Assembly: GCA_030045755.1 (NCBI GenBank)
Contig: JASIEW010000093.1
Coordinates: forward strand, 1 to 7,715
Length of the DNA stretch: 7,715 bases
From: Nitrososphaerales archaeon
GTDB lineage: Archaea > Thermoproteota > Nitrososphaeria > Nitrososphaerales > UBA183
Reading direction: 5' to 3'
The notes below the pieces were generated by a model. The model was given only the letters and a program-made list of their open reading frames with translations. It ran no database searches and was not told where the DNA came from. Made by a program: the position numbers and the translations under genes. Below, one piece after another: positions 1 to 5,269 of this stretch. Each line of letters begins with the position of its first letter. Position 1 is the first letter of the stretch.

Positions 1-719
1 GTCCCGCCCCCGATGAGACCCGAGAGGATCTTCGCCCTCTTTCCTATGAAGCACGGCCCCATGACCCTCGAGAAGCTTTCGACCGAGGCCCCCTTTTCGA
101 TGACTATGGGGCCAAGCCTCGCGTCGAAGGTGACATGCGACTCTACGTCGGCCCCTCCCTCGACCCTCACGTTAGACCCCGGGCCCCGGACCTCGACGCG
201 AGGAGGGAGCGACTGCGTGTCCGAGTATCTCCTGGCCTGTTCCGCTATCTTCAGACCGTTCCCCTCGATCAGGTCCCAGTATCCGCTGAGAAGGCTCCCC
301 TCCGGCGCCTCGAGACTGTCAGTCTCCCTGCGGATCTTGAGCCCCGCCTTGACCGGGATCACGCCGGGGTCAAGCTTGCCGAGCCCCAGCCTTGCCGCTA
401 TCAGCCGGCTGCCCTCGTACGCTGCGAACGAAGACTTCCTCGACGTAAGGTCAAGGAGGCCTCTGCCCGGCTTCGCAGCAGCGTTGACGAGCAGGGCGGT
501 CCCCTCCTCCCGCTCGTTGTATCGCTTGCCTGTGGACTCCCTCGTCGCGTCGGCAAGCCACTCCCTCCCCCACAGCGTCAGGTCGGTGGCGTCGCTGACG
601 CTCTCCCCCTGAGCCTCCAGGAGCGTCTTCGTCCCCCATCGAAGGAGGCTCGCATGCCGGAGCGCGGTAAGGGGTCCGAGGCCGTCCAGGGCGTCGTCCT
701 CGAAGACAACGACCTTCAA
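1..719 (-). CDS. GlmU-like sugar nucleotidyltransferase/beta-helix protein, C-terminus beyond window
   Basis: An uninterrupted minus-strand frame of 239 codons runs from a TTG at 719 off the left edge. The N-terminus (FEDDALDGLGPLTALRHASLL, residues 6-26) resembles the NTP_transf_4 type of sugar nucleotidyltransferase, whose proteins join a divergent nucleotidyltransferase half to a GlmU-like acyltransferase beta-helix. From about residue 174 the sequence turns into hexapeptide repeats with the hallmark GPIVIEKGA (203-211) and GPCFIGKRAKI (221-231). The canonical G-x-G-T-R...P-K loop is absent, so uridylyltransferase activity cannot be assumed. The TTG is chosen because it lies 4 bases after the upstream gene's stop, puts MKVVVFEDD at the N-terminus, and has a purine-rich GAGGAAGG (729-736) 9 bases ahead as a likely ribosome site. 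The likely role is sugar-1-phosphate activation or N-acetylation for UDP-sugar or cell-surface glycan supply. The fold class is fairly sure; the substrate is unknown. Confidence 0.82.
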   Translation of the reverse strand, partial: MKVVVFEDDALDGLGPLTALRHASLLRWGTKTLLEAQGESVSDATDLTLWGREWLADATRESTGKRYNEREEGTALLVNAAAKPGRGLLDLTSRKSSFAAYEGSRLIAARLGLGKLDPGVIPVKAGLKIRRETDSLEAPEGSLLSGYWDLIEGNGLKIAEQARRYSDTQSLPPRVEVRGPGSNVRVEGGADVESHVTFDARLGPIVIEKGASVESFSRVMGPCFIGKRAKILSGLIGGG

Positions 720-723
720 CGAG

Positions 724-1416
724 CTAGGCCTTCCTCATCCTCTTGGTGTAGAGCTCGTTCGCGGTCCTGTAGGAACGCCTGTCGCCTATGTCGACGAACT
801 CCCCCTTGACCTTCATAGCGTAAACCCTCTCGCCCGCGGCCATGGTGCGCTCGAAGGCCTCCTTCATCCCGTAGCTCTTTCCGGCCGGGATGTACTTGAA
901 GAAGCGCTTCTCCATCACGTAGCAGCCGACGTTGATGTAGCCGGTGATCTTCGGCTTCTCCCTCCACTCGACGAGCTTCCCGTTGCTGTCAGTCTCCATG
1001 AACCCATACTTCAGCTCCGTGCTGTAGTTCATCAGGACCATCGTCGCGGTGGCCCTCTTCCTCTCGTGGAACTCCACCACCTTGCGCAGGTCGAAGTCGA
1101 GGATCGCGTCGCCGTAGAGGCAGACGAACCTCCCCTTCACGCTGGGCTCCGCGGTCTTGAGCTGGCCGGCTATGTCGAGAGGATGCAAAGAGGTGGCGTA
1201 CTTGATGTCCATCCCCCACTGGGAGCCGTCGCCGAAGTAGTCGGATATCATCTTCCCGAGGTAGCCCGTGCAGACAACCACGCTCTCGACGCCGTTGCCC
1301 TTCAGCCACTCAATTATGTGCTCCAGGATGGGCTTGGGCCCGACAGGTAGCATCGGCTTCGGTAGGAGGTAGGTGTAGGGCCTGAGCCTCGTGCCCAGCC
1401 CTCCGGCGAGGATCAC
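724..1416 (-). CDS. NDP-sugar pyrophosphorylase (nucleotidyltransferase, COG1208/RmlA-ManC type)
   Basis: A 230-residue nucleotidyltransferase of the PF00483 fold, which transfers a nucleoside monophosphate from NTP to a sugar-1-phosphate. Visible motifs are the nucleotide loop GGLGTRLRP (5-13) with catalytic Lys20 in PKPMLP, the metal-binding YGD (101-103), the sugar-binding EKP (153-155), and the C-terminal FVDIGD (207-212) typical of the family's DIG end motif. There is no beta-helix or CBS extension, so it is a single-domain transferase. The start is ambiguous. GTG at 1416 gives MILAGG, which shortens the first beta strand; the family usually begins M-x-A-V-I-L-A-G-G, which would need CTG at 1425, one base after the upstream stop. 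It lies 10 bases downstream of the TIM-barrel gene and 4 bases upstream of the GlmU-like gene, so the three are probably co-transcribed. The nucleotide and sugar (glucose, mannose or GlcNAc) cannot be decided from sequence. Confidence 0.93.
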   Translation of the reverse strand: MILAGGLGTRLRPYTYLLPKPMLPVGPKPILEHIIEWLKGNGVESVVVCTGYLGKMISDYFGDGSQWGMDIKYATSLHPLDIAGQLKTAEPSVKGRFVCLYGDAILDFDLRKVVEFHERKRATATMVLMNYSTELKYGFMETDSNGKLVEWREKPKITGYINVGCYVMEKRFFKYIPAGKSYGMKEAFERTMAAGERVYAMKVKGEFVDIGDRRSYRTANELYTKRMRKA

Positions 1417-1426
1417 GGCCTGCAGT

Positions 1427-2149
1427 TCAGGGTGCTTCAGCTGGCTGTCGCCTTGGGCCCAGGCCGGCCAGTTCGTCCTTATACGCTTCGTCCGCTCCTG
1501 AGAGGGAGCCCGAGTCGACGATCAGTCCCTTCACGCCCCTCGCGACGACTCGCGCGATGTCCGACCTCGTCAACGATTTCTGGGTCCGGAGCAGGACGGG
1601 TTTCGCGGACAGCCCCGCGATCGTGCCCAGGGTCGTGAAGTCCAGGAGATTGAAAGGCGTGCCCCTCGCCTGCAAGGGCACAGCCGCCGCCTCGACGGCC
1701 TCGATCTCAGGCATCTGGGACAAGAGCTTGACCTGTTCGAGCGAGTAGCCGGTCGCGACCGCGCACACCTTCTTGACGCGCTCGTCTGACAAGACGAAGA
1801 GGGGCATCCTGTGCGCGTACATCTCGACGAAGCCGAACCTGCTCGACATTATCCTCTCCCAGTACTCCTCGGTAAGCTGCTTGCCTCCTCCGACCGAGAT
1901 TCCGCAGGGTATGGACACCGTGGATATCACGTCGTTGATGTAGACGTCGTGGAGGTCGTAACCCCCGTAGTGATTCGGGGAAGACCCCTCGTCCCCGTCG
2001 ATGTTCAGGATGACCGCGTCGGCGCCAGCCTCCTCGGCCTTGGTGGCCAGCGAGGTGCTGTTCTTCGGGAGGCTCGCTATCATCGTGTACTCTCTCCCCT
2101 GGGGCGTTACCTCCAGCGGGCGCCGCTGGAGCGCCGGAACGGACTCCAT
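1427..2149 (-). CDS. TIM-barrel-like protein of unknown function
   Basis: A 240-residue soluble protein that I do not recognise as a named family. Alternating strands and helices suggest an (alpha/beta)8 barrel: a strand near YTMIASLPKN (21-30), then GADAVILNIDGDEG (43-56), an IPCGISVGGG segment typical of a glycine-rich barrel loop, KPVLLRTQKSLT, and GVKGLIVDSGSLSG near the end, the place where phosphate-binding barrels hold their ligand. The acidic NIDGDEG and the HYGGYDLHD segments look like active-site loops. The start at ATG 2149 is preferred over the internal ATG at 2083 because a weak TATA-like CTTCTAAG (2177-2184) sits about 31 bases upstream. It heads a tight cluster with two sugar-nucleotide enzymes, so a role in sugar-phosphate or nucleotide-sugar metabolism is a guess from context only. 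Other candidates are a BtpA-like or flavin-type barrel. Confidence 0.8.
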   Translation of the reverse strand: MESVPALQRRPLEVTPQGREYTMIASLPKNSTSLATKAEEAGADAVILNIDGDEGSSPNHYGGYDLHDVYINDVISTVSIPCGISVGGGKQLTEEYWERIMSSRFGFVEMYAHRMPLFVLSDERVKKVCAVATGYSLEQVKLLSQMPEIEAVEAAAVPLQARGTPFNLLDFTTLGTIAGLSAKPVLLRTQKSLTRSDIARVVARGVKGLIVDSGSLSGADEAYKDELAGLGPRRQPAEAP

Positions 2150-2176
2150 CGTATGAGGTTGTAACAGGCTCGGCGA

Positions 2177-2184
2177 CTTAGAAG
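2177..2184 (-). promoter_or_regulatory. Weak TATA-like element upstream of the TIM-barrel gene
   Basis: CTTCTAAG on the minus strand is centred about 31 bases upstream of the ATG at 2149, which would suit a leaderless transcript of the three-gene cluster. The match to an archaeal TATA box is weak. Confidence 0.3.
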
Positions 2185-2201
2185 CGGACGGCTCAAATGT
2201 G

Positions 2202-2219
2202 GTTAATGCTATGATTAAC
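2202..2219. repeat. Inverted repeat GTTAAT-N6-ATTAAC
   Basis: A perfect 6-bp inverted repeat with a 6-base spacer lies in the 90-bp gap between ctaB and the TIM-barrel gene, about 53-70 bases upstream of the latter's ATG. It could be a dimeric regulator's operator or part of the ctaB 3' end; the AT-rich, T-containing minus strand here (TAGTTTAG) might help termination. No function is proven. Confidence 0.4.
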
Positions 2220-2239
2220 TAAACTACATCACGCGGACG

Positions 2240-3124
2240 CTAGAGCCAGATCGTGATACCAAGGACGAGGAAGATCAGGGTCAGGTAGGGGCTCGTCAGC
2301 TTGAACAGCGTCCACGCCGTCTCCCTCGACCTGTTCACCGCGAGTCTCGCGCTGTAAGCGAGCACGGCGGCGCCGCCCAGGACCGCCGTCGCAGCATAGA
2401 TGGGGTTGACCGGCGTGAAGAGGAAGATTGCGATCGAGAAGACGGCCAGGAGCGCGCTCGTGCCTGCTATGCAGATAGCGGCGACCCTGTCGCCGAAGAC
2501 CACCGGGAGCATCGGGATCTTGGCCGCCTCGTAGTCCGCCCTGCTGAATATCGCCAGGCTCCAGATGTGGGTCGGGATCCAGACCATCACCAGCGCGGAC
2601 ATGTACAGGGCTATGGGGGCGAACGGGTCGGCGTGAGGGACGGCCGCGTATCCCACGAGCACTGGCATCCCTCCCGATATCCCGCCCAGGATGATGTTGA
2701 GCCAGCTCCTGCGCTTGAGCAGCAGCGAGTAGACTACGACGTTGTCTACCAGGCCGACGAGCATGAAGCCTGCGGAGTAAGCGTTGATGAGGACCAGGGG
2801 TATCAGCACAGAGAGGAAGGCCATGGACAGGCCGAAGGCGAGCGCGTTCGTGGGCGCGATGTCGCCGCTCGGGATGGGCCTCTTCATGGTCCTTTTCATC
2901 ATGCCGTCGATGTCTCTGTCGTGGTAGTTCGTCAGGACGTCGGCAGCCGCGCTGCCCAGGACCAGGGAGACGGCGCAGACAGCTATCAGCGGGAGAGAGA
3001 GCACGGAGCCCGCTGTCTCCTTGTAGGAGACGAGCATCGCGATGACGCCGGTGAACACGAGTAGCCCCCATATCCTCGGCTTGGTGAGCTTCCAGTAGTT
3101 GGAGAGCGTGTTCCTCTCGGTCAA
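2240..3124 (-). CDS. ctaB: Protoheme IX farnesyltransferase (heme O synthase)
   Basis: A UbiA-superfamily integral membrane prenyltransferase that adds a farnesyl group to heme b to make heme O, needed for heme-copper terminal oxidases. Numbering from the upstream ATG at 3151, it shows YWKLTKPRIWG (19-29), the Mg-diphosphate motif NYHDRDID with Asn75, Asp78 and Asp82 followed by RTMKRPIPSG, the second loop KRRSWLNIILGGISGG (146-161), and WIPTHIWSLAIF (191-202) with DYEAAKIPMLP (206-216). About nine hydrophobic segments fit the family, and the length (294-303 residues) is normal. The open frame extends to ATG 3151, but that ATG lies inside an AT-rich TATA-like element (3151-3157). The TTG at 3124 is about 29 bases downstream of it, matching tatA and tatC, so TTG 3124 is preferred with moderate confidence. 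The gene stands apart from the following sugar cluster by 90 bp and implies aerobic respiration. Confidence 0.93.
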   Translation of the reverse strand: MTERNTLSNYWKLTKPRIWGLLVFTGVIAMLVSYKETAGSVLSLPLIAVCAVSLVLGSAAADVLTNYHDRDIDGMMKRTMKRPIPSGDIAPTNALAFGLSMAFLSVLIPLVLINAYSAGFMLVGLVDNVVVYSLLLKRRSWLNIILGGISGGMPVLVGYAAVPHADPFAPIALYMSALVMVWIPTHIWSLAIFSRADYEAAKIPMLPVVFGDRVAAICIAGTSALLAVFSIAIFLFTPVNPIYAATAVLGGAAVLAYSARLAVNRSRETAWTLFKLTSPYLTLIFLVLGITIWL

Positions 3125-3133
3125 TCGTTCGAA

Positions 3134-3149
3134 GCCGCTCCGAAGCGGC
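3134..3149 (-). repeat. 6-bp hairpin at the 5' end of ctaB
   Basis: GCCGCT-TCGG-AGCGGC on the minus strand is a perfect 6-bp stem with a 4-base loop. It abuts the ATG at 3151 and lies between the TATA-like element and the TTG at 3124. If transcription starts near 3125 it is promoter DNA; if it starts further upstream it would fold over the ATG. Confidence 0.5.
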
Positions 3150-3150
3150 A

Positions 3151-3157
3151 TTAAATG
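3151..3157 (-). promoter_or_regulatory. Putative TATA box for ctaB
   Basis: CATTTAA on the minus strand is the only AT-rich stretch in this vicinity, centred about 29 bases upstream of TTG 3124. It overlaps the first ATG of the ctaB frame, which argues against that ATG. Confidence 0.45.
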
Positions 3158-3367
3158 TTATTGAGCCGCCTAGAGCGTCAACGTGCAAGGCGGTTGGAAG
3201 TCAGTCAAGACTCATCCTGGCGAAGGTTGCGAGTCCAACGCGACTTCGTGGGCCCTCATCAGGCATTGGCGGGGCAGACTCCGGCAGAAGTCGCGGGAGT
3301 CGGAATTCAGGGCAAAAACAAGTGGTTAGCGATGCTCACAGAGGCATTGGACGCGGAGCAGACTTAG
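3155..3367 (+). pseudogene. Degraded DDE transposase C-terminus (insertion-sequence remnant)
   Basis: The 70-codon frame ends in the signature tail of archaeal DDE-type transposases of the integrase-core class: DFVGPHQALAGQTPAEVAGV followed by GKNKWLAMLTEAL and a TAG at 3365-3367. Family members usually read N-F-V/I-R-P-H-x-A-L-x-G-x-T-P-A-E-A-A-G-I then G-x-N-K-W. Here the usual Arg before Pro-His is Gly. Similarity begins only around 3212; the first 18 or so codons look random, and the catalytic DDE residues are missing, so this is a fragment of roughly the last 50 residues. No terminal inverted repeat or target duplication is visible. It lies between ctaB and a small membrane gene at the start of a lower-GC stretch. 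The exact IS family is not assigned. Confidence 0.72.
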
Positions 3368-3558
3368 ATGCTATCCAAGGCCATGTTGAAGGCCGTCAGG
3401 AATACTCCTGCCAAGCCGAACACAACTGCCCAAGGAAAGTAAGGGTCTGTCGCGAACACGTTCCCGATGTTCGCCACGTTCCATTCATAAGACAAAATGA
3501 AGAGAAGACCAGAGAGGCCGTAAGCCCCAGCGAGAGAGATTTTGATTGCCAGACTCAA
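3364..3558 (-). CDS. Small two-helix membrane protein, unknown function
   Basis: From TTG 3558 the frame gives 64 residues with two hydrophobic segments, SLAIKISLAGAYGLSGLLFI and WAVVFGLAGVFLTAF, joined by a short polar loop (NVANIGNVFATDPYFP), so probably a helical hairpin in the membrane. No family is recognised. The open frame continues upstream to a TTG at 3687 (107 residues), but that extension is polar, contains a direct repeat, and overlaps the start of a divergent gene. TTAAGAAA (3583-3590) lies about 28 bases upstream of TTG 3558, favouring the short form. Its TAA (3364-3366) overlaps the transposase remnant's TAG on the opposite strand, so its last codons may derive from the insertion element. 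Whether it is expressed is uncertain. Confidence 0.5.
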   Translation of the reverse strand: MSLAIKISLAGAYGLSGLLFILSYEWNVANIGNVFATDPYFPWAVVFGLAGVFLTAFNMALDSI

Positions 3559-3582
3559 CCGCCGATGCCGTTCCGACCACGA

Positions 3583-3590
3583 TTTCTTAA
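3583..3590 (-). promoter_or_regulatory. Putative TATA box for the small membrane protein gene
   Basis: TTAAGAAA on the minus strand is centred about 28 bases upstream of the TTG at 3558, within the spacing seen at neighbouring genes. Confidence 0.35.
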
Positions 3591-3597
3591 CAGTTAC

Positions 3598-3642
3598 ATC
3601 ACCCGTCGTGTTACGCCGGCGAGAATCACCCGTAGAAGTTAC
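3598..3642. repeat. Imperfect direct repeat ATCACCCGT-N3/4-GTTAC, 27-bp period
   Basis: Two copies (3598-3614 and 3625-3642) share ATCACCCGT followed after 3 or 4 bases by GTTAC, and a further GTTAC directly precedes the first copy. The array sits between the two divergent small genes, as regulator sites would. The alternative is that it encodes a repeated peptide (T-T/S-T-G-D) in the extended minus-strand frame. Confidence 0.5.
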
Positions 3643-3649
3643 AGAACCG

Positions 3650-3656
3650 TAAATAA
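3650..3656 (+). promoter_or_regulatory. Putative TATA box for the small cysteine-containing protein gene
   Basis: TAAATAA is centred 25 bases upstream of the GTG at 3678, slightly closer than at the other genes. The same CCGTAAATAA core appears upstream of the ABC permease gene. Confidence 0.4.
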
Positions 3657-3677
3657 CACGGACAGGGCCTCTGAGAT

Positions 3678-3893
3678 GTGAGGGCAAGCGTCCAGCTAGC
3701 GGCCTGTGTCTGCGTAACAGCCTTTCTCTTGTTCTTCTTTTTCGCCCCTGTAATTTGGATGAACCTCATCCCCTGCTTTGGTTCAGGTCATGGTTACGCC
3801 TCGCTGTCTTATCGCTACTTCAGTGTCGGGGGAGTCGACCTGAACGGTCGCTTCCACTGGCTAACCGCCGCGCCGAGTTACAACTGTTTTTGA
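3678..3893 (+). CDS. Small membrane-anchored or secreted protein, unknown
   Basis: A 71-residue frame from GTG 3678 to TGA 3891-3893. Residues about 7-28 (LAACVCVTAFLLFFFFAPVI) form one strong hydrophobic segment that could be a signal anchor. The remaining 43 residues are polar and aromatic (PCFGSGHGYASLSYRYFSVG) with Cys33 and Cys70, which could form a disulfide outside the cell. I do not recognise a family. Support comes from the signal-anchor architecture and a TATA-like TAAATAA 25 bases before the GTG; against it are its short length and the atypical lower-GC codon use shared with the adjacent transposase remnant. A run of five T ending at the stop (TGTTTTTGA) may act as an archaeal terminator. 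Confidence 0.45.
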   Translation: MRASVQLAACVCVTAFLLFFFFAPVIWMNLIPCFGSGHGYASLSYRYFSVGGVDLNGRFHWLTAAPSYNCF

Positions 3894-3940
3894 CCTTCAT
3901 CACCCGCTCATTGGACAGAGCCAGGCGCACCCTTCGAACG

Positions 3941-3948
3941 TTTAAAAG
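3941..3948 (+). promoter_or_regulatory. TATA box of tatA
   Basis: TTTAAAAG preceded by CCTTCGAACG is centred about 29 bases before the ATG at 3973. Transcription would start about 25 bases after the box, within a few bases of the ATG, so a leaderless or nearly leaderless mRNA is expected. Confidence 0.65.
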
Positions 3949-3972
3949 TCGGCGGAGCCGCGCGCGAAAACA

Positions 3973-4269
3973 ATGGCGCTCACCGATCCGCTACAGCTGA
4001 TCATCATCGGCGTGATCGTCGTGGTGATATTCCTGTGGGGCCCACAGAAGATACCCGAACTGGCCAGGGCCCTGGGGAGGGCGAAGAAGGAGTTCGACGA
4101 GGGCTCCCGGGAGCTGGTGTCGGGCGGGACGACCCAGGCGCCGGCTGTCCCGAAGACCGGAGACCAGGTTCTCTTGGACACCGCGCGACAGCTCGGCATA
4201 GCGACGGACGGCAAGACCAGGGAACAGCTGTCCCAAGAGATCCTTGCGAAGGCCAAGCCACAGGCATAG
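3973..4269 (+). CDS. tatA: Sec-independent translocase subunit TatA with SAP/HeH-like tail
   Basis: A 98-residue TatA/TatE-type protein of the twin-arginine translocase, which assembles with TatC to move folded proteins across the membrane. Residues 7-22 form the single membrane helix; the hinge LWGPQKIPELARALG (21-35) is the family hallmark with WG in place of the more usual FG, and the amphipathic helix continues through KKEFDEG (38-44). After a flexible Pro/Gly linker (50-63) comes an ordered tail DQVLLDTARQLGIATDGKT (64-82) then REQLSQEIL, reminiscent of SAP or HeH helix-extended-helix motifs (LGI-x-T-x-GKT-x-x-x-L). The ATG start is supported by the TATA box 29 bases upstream. tatC follows 69 bases downstream with its own promoter-like element. 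Confidence 0.93.
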   Translation: MALTDPLQLIIIGVIVVVIFLWGPQKIPELARALGRAKKEFDEGSRELVSGGTTQAPAVPKTGDQVLLDTARQLGIATDGKTREQLSQEILAKAKPQA

Positions 4270-4303
4270 GCCTGCCTATTGGCCCAGAGAGTCCCAACCT
4301 AAC

Positions 4304-4311
4304 CGATAAAG
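4304..4311 (+). promoter_or_regulatory. Putative TATA box of tatC
   Basis: CGATAAAG is centred about 31 bases upstream of the TTG at 4339. It suggests tatC can be transcribed separately from tatA, again nearly leaderless. Confidence 0.4.
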
Positions 4312-4338
4312 CAGACTGTCCGGCGGCCCGGCCTCAGA

Positions 4339-5238
4339 TTGTTCCTCGGCAGGCTTCCCTTTGCTGAGCACATCAAAGAGCTCAGGCAGAGGCTGAAGGT
4401 AGTCGCGATCAGCTTTCTGATCATCCTTCTCATCGTGATGCTCGCACCGGTCAACCCAGTGCACGCTTTCGAGAACCCAGGCCAGTACATCAACCTGCAG
4501 TTCCTCACTGGAACGGTCGTCGCGTGGTTTCTCGGCCAAGTGCACTCCTACCTGCTCCCCAAGACCTGGACTCTCATAGCGGCAGGCGGGATCGGCGAAG
4601 GGATGGAGATCTACTTCGTAGCCTCCATCATCCTGGCGCTCGCCTTCGAGATGCCCATACTCGCGTACGAGACCTACAAGTTCGTCGACCCGGCGCTCAA
4701 GGAGGACGAGCGCAAGCTCATCTATCCTTTCGTCACCTCGTCCTCGATCCTGTTCGTAGTAGGGCTCCTGTTCGGCTACTACGTCCTCGCGAAGTTCCTC
4801 ATAATCGCGCTCGCCCCGTTCCTCCAGGCGTCCGGAATCGCGTTCTACATCGACGCCGCATCGTTCTACTACGTGGTCTTCCTGATCATCGGGGCCACGG
4901 GGGTCTCGTTCACGAGCCCCGTCTTCGTCTACACCCTGATCAGGCTCCAGATAATCGAGGCCGACTTCTTCTCCAGGAACAGGGTGATCATATGGTTCCT
5001 GATCTGGGTGGTCACGGGGCTCTTCCTGACGCCGGACGGGGGTCCGCTCCTTGACGTCGTGATATTCATCCCCATAGTCACCATGGTCGAGATCGCAGTC
5101 GTGCTGGGAAGGCGGAGCGTCAGGGGCAAGCCTCCCCGCGAGGGAAGAGGGAAGCCCAAGTATCCCTGCCCGTCGTGCGGGACCGTGTTCGACAAGCCGC
5201 TCCTCTTCTGCGAGAAGTGCGGCAAGTCCATGGCATAG
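4339..5238 (+). CDS. tatC: Twin-arginine translocase TatC with C-terminal zinc ribbon
   Basis: The receptor subunit of the Tat pathway, binding RR signal peptides at the cytoplasmic face. The N-terminal PFAEHIKELRQRLKV (7-21) matches the conserved P-x-x-x-H-x-x-E-L-R-x-R start. The first cytoplasmic loop keeps YETYKFVDPALKEDERKL (110-127), including Phe115 and Glu124, the counterparts of E. coli F94 and E103. Six membrane segments follow the family pattern, ending at TPDGGPLLDVVIFIP (231-245). In the fourth membrane segment GVSFTSP (188-194) has Thr192 where the family usually has Glu (E. coli E170). A basic linker (258-274) leads to CPSC (277-280) and CEKC (291-294), a four-cysteine zinc ribbon expected in the cytoplasm. 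Length is 299 against about 250 usual. TTG 4339 is the only start that keeps the conserved N-terminus. Confidence 0.95.
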   Translation: MFLGRLPFAEHIKELRQRLKVVAISFLIILLIVMLAPVNPVHAFENPGQYINLQFLTGTVVAWFLGQVHSYLLPKTWTLIAAGGIGEGMEIYFVASIILALAFEMPILAYETYKFVDPALKEDERKLIYPFVTSSSILFVVGLLFGYYVLAKFLIIALAPFLQASGIAFYIDAASFYYVVFLIIGATGVSFTSPVFVYTLIRLQIIEADFFSRNRVIIWFLIWVVTGLFLTPDGGPLLDVVIFIPIVTMVEIAVVLGRRSVRGKPPREGRGKPKYPCPSCGTVFDKPLLFCEKCGKSMA

Positions 5239-5269
5239 CGCCGCGCCCTGCCGTGGCTGCAGGTCCGAT

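Noticed and set aside
135..809. Long plus-strand open frame of 224 codons
   Set aside because: It is antisense to the GlmU-like gene, whose frame has clear family motifs. The plus-strand product is an Arg/Pro/Ser-rich sequence without domains, typical of shadow frames in GC-rich DNA.
2229..3188. Minus-strand frame of 319 codons, longer than ctaB
   Set aside because: It is a shifted frame over ctaB, rich in Arg, His, Asp and Pro with no membrane segments, while the ctaB frame carries all heme O synthase motifs.
3220..3245. tRNA T-arm-like GGTTGCGAGTCCAAC
   Set aside because: The loop is one base too long, no acceptor or anticodon arm can be formed around it, and the bases are explained as part of the transposase tail.
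3322..3681. Plus-strand frame of 119 codons
   Set aside because: Charged, Arg-rich sequence antisense to the hydrophobic small membrane protein; it has no domain and overlaps the transposase remnant in another frame.
3559..3687. N-terminal extension of the minus-strand small membrane gene to TTG 3687
   Set aside because: It is polar, covers a direct repeat, overlaps the divergent GTG start, and a better TATA-to-start spacing exists for TTG 3558.
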